Source of the DNA: Eubacteriales Family XIII. Incertae Sedis bacterium
GTDB lineage: Bacteria; Bacillota; Clostridia; Peptostreptococcales; Anaerovoracaceae
Assembly: GCA_031261525.1 (NCBI GenBank)
Contig: JAISJM010000120.1
Span: 1 to 64,000, forward strand
Direction: 5' to 3'
DNA length: 64,000 nt
In this document: one piece after another, positions 17,405 to 24,391 of the stretch
How positions within the stretch are numbered: position 1 is the first letter of the stretch
Layout of the letters: each line of letters begins with the position of its first letter
The notes under the pieces: generated by a model
Databases searched by the model: none
What the model was told of the DNA's origin: nothing
What the model saw: only the letters and a program-made list of their open reading frames with translations
Translations under genes and position numbers: made by a program

Positions 17405-19230
17405 TGGAAAATACAAATTATGGAATCATCATTATGGGTGCGATTTCTTTAATTGCTTGTATCGTCTTGTTATTTGTTGTAGCATTGAAGGCGCAAAGAT
17501 CTCGTGTCAAAATAGCATTTAATTTCCTAGTAATAACGATGTCGGTCTGGAATATTGGAAGTCTGCTAGAAATTACATATCGCGATATCTATGGTTACAC
17601 TGATATGACAATTATAAATTTTACATATATCGCTATTTGTATCGTACCAATTGCAGTGCTATACTTTGGTAAGACAATCTCCGATTCGTATTGGTCATTG
17701 ACTGTGCCATATATTGCAATATTGATTATTCCGATATCAAGTGTGATTATGGTGTTTACAAATCCCCTACACCAATTGTTCTTTGAAAAATTTTCCATAT
17801 ATTCCAGCGATGCAATTTATGGATATTATTTCTATCTCCATACAGCATATTCTTATAGTTGTATTCTGGTGGGACTTGTATATCTATTTATGTTTACGAT
17901 TCACAATACGGGCGTGTTGTCGAAACAATCGCTGTTTGTAATTATCGGAGTATCGGTACCACTTGTTGGCAATATACTTTTTTCATTTGGGATAATAGAT
18001 TCTGAGTTTGGTATAAACTCATCCCTTTTCACCGTGACCGTTGTGTGCTTTGCGATCGCATTTGTAAAATACAAATTTATTGCAGTTGTACCGATTGCAG
18101 TAAGGCAAATTGTGGATTTAATCTCGGATGGTTATATCGTTGTCGATAGTAATTACAATATCGTCGATTATAATCGAGCATTAGAGAAAATTGTAGGCTA
18201 TCAGATAACAAAAAGTAAGAATTTAACTTTAGAGGCATTGAGCCGCAAATGGAGTGGATTTGGATTTTTCAAGACGTTGATTGATGAAAAACACCTTGAA
18301 CTTGAAAATAATATTCCGATATCACTGGAGAAGAAATTAGACAATGGGAGTTACTATGATATCGAGCTCACTCCAGTCTTCCAAAAAACGGAAATGGTCG
18401 GTATCATCATCTTGCTAAAGGATATTTCTACAGTAAAACGTGCACTTGAGACAATCCAAACGAATCAGACGATATTGATGGAGCGAGAACGGTTGATTTC
18501 CCTCGGTCAGATTGCAGGTGGCATTGCACACAATCTGCGAACGCCATTGATATCGATAGCTGGTGCCTTGGAAGCATTAAAGGATCTTGATAATGAATAT
18601 ATGGAATCAATTGGTGATAGCTCGATAACGCCAGAAGATCACAAAGAGATTGCAACGGAAATATCTTCATGGATTGCTAAGATTGAAGGACATTGCGATT
18701 ATATCTCTGATTTGATTACAACAATCAAAGGACAAGCGGGCAGAACAACCATTGACGACGATGATACTTTTACAATATTTGAGTTGATGAAACAAGTAGA
18801 AATCTTAATGAAGCACGAACTTACAATCTCACATTGTACGCTCAATATTGAATCCACTGTCGATAATGATTCTATTATGGTAGGTGATATCAACAGCCTC
18901 GTTCAGATTTTTGACAATGTGATTGTCAATGCAATTCATGCCTATGATGGTCGCGAAGGTTCTATCAAAATCGCGATATCAAAGACAAAAGATTTTTATA
19001 TATTTAAAATTACGGATCACGCTGGCGGTATGCCACATGAGGTTCGTGATAAATTATTTAAAGAAATGGTTACAACAAAAGGAAAAAATGGCACTGGTCT
19101 TGGTCTTTACACTTCTTACTCCAAGGTGAAAGGTATGTTTAATGGAGATATGGCAGTAGATACATTTGATGGAATCGGTGTAGTAATGACAATTACAATC
19201 CCAATTCCATTGTATCAGGAGGAATCATGA
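17404..19230 (+). CDS. Membrane histidine kinase: 7TM sensor, PAS, HisKA, HATPase
   Basis: The ATG overlaps the NRPS stop (TAATG), which indicates tight translational coupling. The protein has 608 residues. Residues 1-230 hold seven hydrophobic segments like the HisKA_7TM sensor region. A PAS-like region follows (about 235-345: VDLISDGYIVVDSNYNIVDYN). The H-box GGIAHNLRTPLISIAG places the phosphorylated His at 376. The ATPase has the N-box (DNVIVNAIHAY), G1 (DHAGGMP) and G2 (GKNGTGLGLYTSY). It should sense a ligand at or in the membrane and phosphorylate the regulator encoded next. Its place directly behind an NRPS suggests, without proof, that the ligand is the peptide product. Confidence 0.9.
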   Translation: MENTNYGIIIMGAISLIACIVLLFVVALKAQRSRVKIAFNFLVITMSVWNIGSLLEITYRDIYGYTDMTIINFTYIAICIVPIAVLYFGKTISDSYWSLTVPYIAILIIPISSVIMVFTNPLHQLFFEKFSIYSSDAIYGYYFYLHTAYSYSCILVGLVYLFMFTIHNTGVLSKQSLFVIIGVSVPLVGNILFSFGIIDSEFGINSSLFTVTVVCFAIAFVKYKFIAVVPIAVRQIVDLISDGYIVVDSNYNIVDYNRALEKIVGYQITKSKNLTLEALSRKWSGFGFFKTLIDEKHLELENNIPISLEKKLDNGSYYDIELTPVFQKTEMVGIIILLKDISTVKRALETIQTNQTILMERERLISLGQIAGGIAHNLRTPLISIAGALEALKDLDNEYMESIGDSSITPEDHKEIATEISSWIAKIEGHCDYISDLITTIKGQAGRTTIDDDDTFTIFELMKQVEILMKHELTISHCTLNIESTVDNDSIMVGDINSLVQIFDNVIVNAIHAYDGREGSIKIAISKTKDFYIFKITDHAGGMPHEVRDKLFKEMVTTKGKNGTGLGLYTSYSKVKGMFNGDMAVDTFDGIGVVMTITIPIPLYQEES

Positions 19231-20306
19231 GAAGAAAAGTGCAGGCAGAGTATTCAAAATATAGAATTTTGGTACTTGATGACGAAATAGGTGTCATTGA
19301 CTCACTTAAAGTTGTGCTAAAAAGATCAGGCTACATTGTTGATGGAGAGACAAATCCATTAAAAGCAGTTGAATTACTAAAGAACGGCGAGTATCATATG
19401 CTCATTTTAGATTTCCTTATGACACCAATTCATGGCGATAAAGTCGTAGAGATGGTTCGTGAATTCAATTCAGAATTGTACATATTGCTTCTAACAGGAC
19501 ATAAAGATCTTGCACCACCTGTCGATACAATGCGTACATTGGATATTCAGGGCTATTGCGAGAAGAGCAATCGTTTTGAACAATTGACGATGATGATTGA
19601 ATCTGGAATTAAGACAATTGGTCATTTGGAAGAAATTAGAGCAAAGACAAAGGAACTAGAATGCGTATACGACAAATTACAAAAGCATTATTATGACACA
19701 ATCGATCTTATCCGCATGGCAGTAAATACAAAAGATGTCTACACAAGAGGTCATTCTGATCGTGTCGCCTATTATGCAATGAAGATTGCAGAGACTATGG
19801 GTTGTGCAGAAGAAGATATTAATATCCTAAATGTCGGATGTCGGTTCCATGATATCGGTAAGATTGGAACGCCTGATAGTGTGCTACTAAAGACGAGCAA
19901 GTTGACTGACGACGAATATGACGAGATAAAAAAGCACCCAAATGCAGGTGCGCGAATTCTTGCTCACATGCCGATATTTGCGGATATTATCCCTATCGTC
20001 AAATATCATCATGAGCGAATCGATGGCAATGGCTATCCCGAAGGGCTCGCAGGCAACGACATACCAATGCTCGTACGAATTGCGACCGTATCGGATGCAT
20101 TTGATGCAATGACTTCAAGTCGTGCCTACCGCAAAAAGATGGATTTAGATTATGCAATTGCTCAACTAATCGCAGGCAAAGGAATACAGTTTGATGAAAC
20201 TGTCGTTGATGTGTTTGTCACATTGCTTGAACATTTTGATGATATGGAGCAAGAAATTGAGACAAATATGAGCACAGAAGTCAAGCAGTATTATCAACAT
20301 GCCTAA
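19227..20306 (+). CDS. Response regulator with HD-GYP cyclic-di-GMP phosphodiesterase output
   Basis: The start codon overlaps the kinase stop (ATGA). The protein has 359 residues. The receiver domain (about 12-130) has acidic LDDE, phospho-acceptor Asp62 in LILDFLM, and Thr in LLLTGH. Lys at the usual switch position is seen as CEKSNR. The HD-GYP domain (about 155-345) has FHDIGKIGTPD (His208-Asp209) and HHERIDGNGYPEG (GYP at 269-271), so the catalytic set is complete. The expected activity is hydrolysis of cyclic di-GMP to pGpG/GMP, controlled by the partner kinase. There is no DNA-binding domain. Targets in this genome are unknown, but surface adhesion and exopolysaccharide are typical c-di-GMP outputs and both lie in this window. 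Confidence 0.9.
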   Translation: MRRKVQAEYSKYRILVLDDEIGVIDSLKVVLKRSGYIVDGETNPLKAVELLKNGEYHMLILDFLMTPIHGDKVVEMVREFNSELYILLLTGHKDLAPPVDTMRTLDIQGYCEKSNRFEQLTMMIESGIKTIGHLEEIRAKTKELECVYDKLQKHYYDTIDLIRMAVNTKDVYTRGHSDRVAYYAMKIAETMGCAEEDINILNVGCRFHDIGKIGTPDSVLLKTSKLTDDEYDEIKKHPNAGARILAHMPIFADIIPIVKYHHERIDGNGYPEGLAGNDIPMLVRIATVSDAFDAMTSSRAYRKKMDLDYAIAQLIAGKGIQFDETVVDVFVTLLEHFDDMEQEIETNMSTEVKQYYQHA

Positions 20307-20342
20307 GTAGTAGGGACATAAATTTTCTGTCTAATATGTATG

Positions 20343-20447
20343 CATACTGTTTATGTTACTTGTATTTTCGTACTATATGTTATCAGCATCTTCTTCTTAA
20401 CGCTGAAGAAGAAGTCCGACCGATATGTGAATGAATATTACGCTTAA
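20343..20447 (+). pseudogene. C-terminal fragment copy of the surface partner gene
   Basis: Read from 20343, this encodes HTVYVTCIFVLYVISIFFLT, then a Lys-rich SDRY tail and a stop at 20445-20447. It matches the last membrane helix and tail of the protein encoded at 11855-13219 (HTIYVACIFVLYVVSIILFL...KKKSDRY), with near-identical nucleotides over about 90 bp. Upstream homology stops abruptly within 40 nt of the HD-GYP gene. It is the 3' stub of a lost second surface-protein gene or the scar of a recombination between paralogues. Confidence 0.8.
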
Positions 20448-20459
20448 TTTGATTTGATA

Positions 20460-20505
20460 GCGACCCGAAACCGAGAATTACTCGCGGTTTCGGGTCGCTT
20501 TTTTC
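20460..20505 (+). terminator. Strong Rho-independent terminator
   Basis: GCGACCCGAAACCG pairs with CGGTTTCGGGTCGC around a short AT-rich loop and is followed by six Ts. It ends the NRPS-kinase-regulator operon, and originally perhaps the lost gene whose 3' stub precedes it. Confidence 0.9.
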
Positions 20506-20644
20506 TTGCGAATCATCGTTATATGAATTTGAGATTGCTGCAGATGGCTAGAACGATAAACGAACATGATGCAAGATACAAAATGATAGGTTAACTGAGA
20601 TGAGATGTAGGGTTGATATCAGATTTAGCCTATTTTGGCGGTGG

Positions 20645-20880
20645 TACAGATAACTGGACACATTAATTGCTATGCCTGTGCCAATAAAGCTAACTTTTCT
20701 CTATATATTTTAGGACTTGTTTTGAGATTGGATTGTATCCGTCTCTCGTTATACCACGCAAAATATTTTTCCAAACTAGAAACGATTGCATCATAATCCA
20801 TATTGCAAAAATCACCATGATTAAACCACTCCTGTTTAAGTCGTCCAAAGAACCCTTCCATAGCTGCGTTGTCGCACGTT
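20645..20880 (-). mobile_element. IS3-family transposase remnant (OrfB C-terminus and IS end)
   Basis: The complement encodes CDNAAMEGFFGRLKQEWF, ending in KTSPKIYREKLALLAQA. This is the typical last 65-70 residues of an IS3/IS150-group OrfB, including the DNAxMEGFF motif and the final catalytic-Glu region. Everything upstream is missing: the frame runs into the repeat at 20872. The sequence TGTCCAGTTATCTGTACC (complement, about 20645-20662) past the gene end looks like an IS terminal repeat. The element is dead. Confidence 0.85.
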
Positions 20881-21043
20881 GCGGAGTCCTCGCGGGGGCG
20901 TTACCAAACGTTCGCTACGCTTCACGTGGTAGACGCTCCGGTAGACTCCATTGCAACCTACTTCGACCTGCGGTCTCGCACGTTGCGGAGTCCTCGCGGG
21001 GGCGTTACCAGACGTTCGCTACGCTTCACGTGGTAGACGCTCC
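20872..21043. repeat. Two 68-bp direct repeats (104-bp period)
   Basis: Copies at 20872-20939 and 20976-21043 are identical except for one base (ACCAAACG against ACCAGACG). A 36-bp unrelated spacer separates them. They are far more GC-rich than their surroundings. In the complement they contain GGTAACGCCCCCGCGAGGAC, then TCCGC, which resembles the repeat behind glycerol kinase at 36426. The left copy truncates the IS3 remnant, and the right copy forms the end of the ArsC-like reading frame. Confidence 0.85.
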
Positions 21044-21375
21044 CATTCTGCCTCCTTAAATCCTACTAATACTGTCTCGCCATCTACAATAATTGGGCGC
21101 TTTACGAGCATACCGTCCATTGCTAGCATTTGCAACTTTTCTACATCGCTCATCTCCGCAAGCTTATCTTTCAATCCGAGGTCTTTATAGGAATTGCCAG
21201 AAGTGTTGAAAAAACGGCGTATCGGCAGACCACTTTTCTTGTACCAATCTTTCAGTTCCTCATAGGTCGGATTCTCTGTCTTGATATCCCGATAATCGTA
21301 TTCGAATCCATGGGCATCCAGCCAAGCCAAAGCCTTCTTGCATGTCGTGCATTTGGGGTAACAAACTGCTAACAT
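21019..21375 (-). CDS. ArsC/Spx-family thioredoxin-fold reductase
   Basis: A protein of 118 residues, starting at ATG (complement of 21373-21375) behind GAAAGGAG. The N-terminus MLAVCYPKCTTCKKALAWLD has the CxxC pair of the ArsC/YffB/Spx group (Cys9 and Cys12). A conserved RRFFNTSGNSYKDLGLKDKL region and the KRPIIVDGETVLVGFKEAEWE end follow. Such proteins reduce arsenate, or act as Spx-like redox regulators of RNA polymerase. The sequence cannot decide between these, and no ars operon is near. The last residues (ERLPREA) are encoded by the inserted 68-bp repeat, so the native C-terminal codons have been replaced. A TATAAT-like box on the complement (21424-21429) is a possible promoter. Confidence 0.8.
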   Translation of the reverse strand: MLAVCYPKCTTCKKALAWLDAHGFEYDYRDIKTENPTYEELKDWYKKSGLPIRRFFNTSGNSYKDLGLKDKLAEMSDVEKLQMLAMDGMLVKRPIIVDGETVLVGFKEAEWERLPREA

Positions 21376-21594
21376 ATCGAACTCCTTTCAATTTCTAATT
21401 TCCAAAGCTCCTTTATTAAGGATATTATAGCACATTCTGTGAATTCCTTTTAATTATATAAATGTTATAATCTTCTATGGTAAAAATTTCATAACTATGA
21501 TATAATTTGTAAATGTTATAAATTACCAGATGATATTGGATTTACCATATTGGTATTTCGTCATATGGTTGCATGACAGAAAAGGGGTTCAAAA

Positions 21595-22791
21595 ATGAGG
21601 ACGAATAAAAAGAAACGTTGGGTAATTATATCAGTGGCGGTGGGTGTCGTTGTCTTTGCAATTCTTGCGATGATTACAACAGTCGTGGGTATTCATGGAA
21701 CGTTCACAAATGTGATCGTCGGTGGCAATATTGGCAATGGCGCTGCCGAAAAGACTGCGAAGAAATATCTTGCAGCACTTGCCGATGCAGACTATGAAAT
21801 AGCCTATAAATTAAGTAACGTGGATTCATCCAAAGAGCAATTATCAAAAACGCATTATGCATCTGCAATGAGAGATCTCTATTCGGGAAAAAAGTTTTCG
21901 AATTATGATGTTGTAAAATCAGCCTATGATGACAAAATATTTGAAGCGACTTATACATTAGGCGGGGAGTCTGCCTCAGACACAATGCTGATAAAAATGA
22001 TTGGGTCGAAAAACTATAAAATTGATATGAAAGATTCTATTACAACATTTGATCTGATTGCTCCTGCGCAATCCAAAGTGCTCATAGATGGCATAATGGC
22101 AAAGGAAATAAAACTTTCCAATGACGAAAAGTTGTCATCCAGCACCTACTATATACCAGCGACTTATGCAACATGGTCTCAATATGAATTATCGCCAATA
22201 TTCAAAAGTTCTCATAAAATTATGATAGAGTCAGAATCCTATGAACGCATGGAGATTGATATAGATGCAAATGAAGTGTTAGAAGAGACACCAGTGTATG
22301 ACATAAAGAAAGAAATTGTGGATGAAGTATTTGCACAAGCGGAGCTAGATATTAAGAAGATTGTAGATGGGGCATTTGCACAAATTGGTCAAGAATCGCT
22401 AGGTCTTGTATATGCCGACAATAAATGGTCTGAAAGCAATGTCGTCAATGAATACAATGAATTGAAGACGGCATTAAAATATGAGAATGATGCACAATAT
22501 TCAGAGGGGTATTCCCGTTTTGTTATAAAATCCGTTACAGATGCTACGGATAATACAATGTGGGACAGCATCGGCAATATTGCTAAAAATAACGATAAAG
22601 CTTATATTTGTACAACGGAATTAATGATAGACTTCACCCACCAATTGTCATATGAGACGGAACTTTATACAGCGACACAGCCCGTAACGGTCCAGATGGT
22701 ATATTTGAAAGAAAATGGCAAATGGAAACTTGCACAGATTGAGTCAATGTATAGTATAGGCTCGATTGAATATCATTCGCGCGCAAATTAA
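21595..22791 (+). CDS. Membrane-anchored extracytoplasmic protein, TcaA-like
   Basis: A 398-residue protein with a short basic N-terminus (RTNKKKRW) and one membrane helix (residues about 10-32). A large outside domain follows with no Cys motif. Residues 55-150 look like a DUF4878/TcaA-type domain (AEKTAKKYLAALADADYEIA). A second part (VLIDGIMAKE ... PIFKSSHKIMIESES) resembles the small beta-domains of TcaA/YvbJ proteins. No enzymatic motif is seen. It stands alone between IS debris on both sides. The RBS is AAAAGGGG before ATG. Function is unknown; a cell-envelope stress or binding role is a guess. Confidence 0.6.
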   Translation: MRTNKKKRWVIISVAVGVVVFAILAMITTVVGIHGTFTNVIVGGNIGNGAAEKTAKKYLAALADADYEIAYKLSNVDSSKEQLSKTHYASAMRDLYSGKKFSNYDVVKSAYDDKIFEATYTLGGESASDTMLIKMIGSKNYKIDMKDSITTFDLIAPAQSKVLIDGIMAKEIKLSNDEKLSSSTYYIPATYATWSQYELSPIFKSSHKIMIESESYERMEIDIDANEVLEETPVYDIKKEIVDEVFAQAELDIKKIVDGAFAQIGQESLGLVYADNKWSESNVVNEYNELKTALKYENDAQYSEGYSRFVIKSVTDATDNTMWDSIGNIAKNNDKAYICTTELMIDFTHQLSYETELYTATQPVTVQMVYLKENGKWKLAQIESMYSIGSIEYHSRAN

Positions 22792-23159
22792 AAGCATTTT
22801 TACACTGATATTCGAATAAGATTATGAGGATGTTGGAGGCGCGATAAGCAACAATATCATGTTATACGCCCAAAATCAATTTTGACAAACGATATAGGAT
22901 TTTTATGATTCTAGTTTAGCAAAACCGCATTTTGGGTAAACTATTTTATTGAGATTTATTTAACAAAGATCATAATAAGTACAACTGATTTGTGATAGCG
23001 AAATGATACATTGGGTTTAATCGTACATATCTTCAAGTGCGATTAAGCTTACATTGGGAAAATTTATATCGTTTATTTTGAATCCTGATTTACTGAAAAA
23101 GTATAGTTCTGCTGTAACATCATCAATTTTAGATAGGTGAAATTGTCAATATTAGTTGA

Positions 23160-23652
23160 CACCTTTTTAACAAACAGTTTTAGGCAATACATCGTCCTTG
23201 TAATCCAAGACGCTCGGACGAGTAAATCGCATTCCGCTTTTGGGGCTTCTTTATCCGCCTTTGTTAGCCCATTTGGACTACGTTTCTTGTTATGTACAAG
23301 ATCGTTCTCACGCATCACACGCGCCACTGTCGATTGGCATTGCGTTATTTTATGCTTGAATTTTAATGCTTCATACATCCTCACAATTCCGTAATTTTCG
23401 TTCTCAGGATCCTCATCTAGGATTTTATATATTTGAGCCAAAAGATGTTCGTACTTATATGGATTTTTACGACACTTTTTCCATTTATCGTAACCTTTTA
23501 TCGTAACCTTGTCTCGTTACACATAGCATGCGACACATATACGAGATGCTGTAATTCTGTGTATCATCACATCCACATTCATAGATAAATGTAAAGCGTT
23601 TTTCTGCTTCTTCCTTGTAATCTTTTGTGTACTTCTTATTTATTCTTGACAT
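23160..23652 (-). pseudogene. Decayed IS3-family transposase (OrfA/OrfB fusion remnant)
   Basis: On the complement, from ATG at 23650-23652, MSRINKKYTKDYKEEAEKRF joins an OrfA-like N-terminus directly to an OrfB N-terminus (FIYECGCDDTQNYSISYMCR), implying an internal deletion. After a frame change it continues with ENYGIVRMYEALKFKHKITQ and RVMRENDLVHNKKRSPNGLT, the HTH_21 region before the DDE core. The catalytic core is absent. Inverted TTAGTTGACA / TGTCAACTAA copies lie at 23152-23161 and 23706-23715. A small duplication (TTTATCGTAACC twice near 23485) marks one damaged point. Confidence 0.85.
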
Positions 23653-23715
23653 CTCTTTCTCCAATCTTTTTTTCTTAAAAATATCATCGCTGATTGTCGA
23701 AAAACTGTCAACTAA

Positions 23716-24391
23716 AATTATACTAGTCAAGGAAACGATAGATGTCATTTGCACTTTGCAATAAATAGCTTCTCAATCCTTATACTGGTCAATAAATCAC
23801 GATTATACGAATCACGATTTGTATAATATTATATGGAATATTAACTGGTTTTCAGTTGTCAAAAGTTACAGTTCATATCCAATGTCATTCTTTATATACG
23901 CTTACGCGCGAATCATGATGTGAGCGGGTGGTATCACTTTGTGCCAAATATGCCTAACATTGATATCAACCTTATATCTCGTGTTTACGCAAAAGTCGGA
24001 TTTCCGTCCCTAAATACAGCCTTTTGGGGGACGATATTGCAAGTTTTGCGTATTCTTGGGTTATTAAGTGACCGATTTGGCGTTATTTTAACGTTATGTT
24101 TGGTGCTATTCCTAAAAATCATCGCAAAATTTGATAAAGGTTTCGTATAAACTTACAAATATATTCTCATGTGCGATCATCACGCAATTCACAAATATGC
24201 TTACGCGCGGATCATGATCGGGTATGAGCTGTAATGTCTAAAATAGCCATAATGCAAGCATGCGTTATAACTATTTCATTTTTATACAAGCGTGTGTTAA
24301 AATGTGCATAACGAAGTAGCAATATGCAAACTGATATCAAATGGTGTATTCGTTTAGCAGACACGCAGGCACGCAATTTGGGAGAAAACTT
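23716..24391. other. Gene-poor region with duplicated CTTACGCGCGRATCATGAT motif
   Basis: No supported gene is seen. The 19-bp motif CTTACGCGCGRATCATGAT occurs at 23901-23919 and 24200-24218, with one mismatch. The block between them can be read as a 76-codon frame from GTG at 23920, with no ribosome site and no recognisable homology, so I do not call it. Related short palindromic text (ATCACGATT...AATCACGATT) lies near 23795-23820. Confidence 0.4.

Noticed and set aside
20733..21190. Forward frames across the 68-bp repeats
   Set aside because: They are made of repeat text and of complements of the IS3 and ArsC-like genes.
23920..24150. 76-codon frame with hydrophobic text
   Set aside because: It starts at GTG with no ribosome site, lies between repeated motifs and has no recognised homology.
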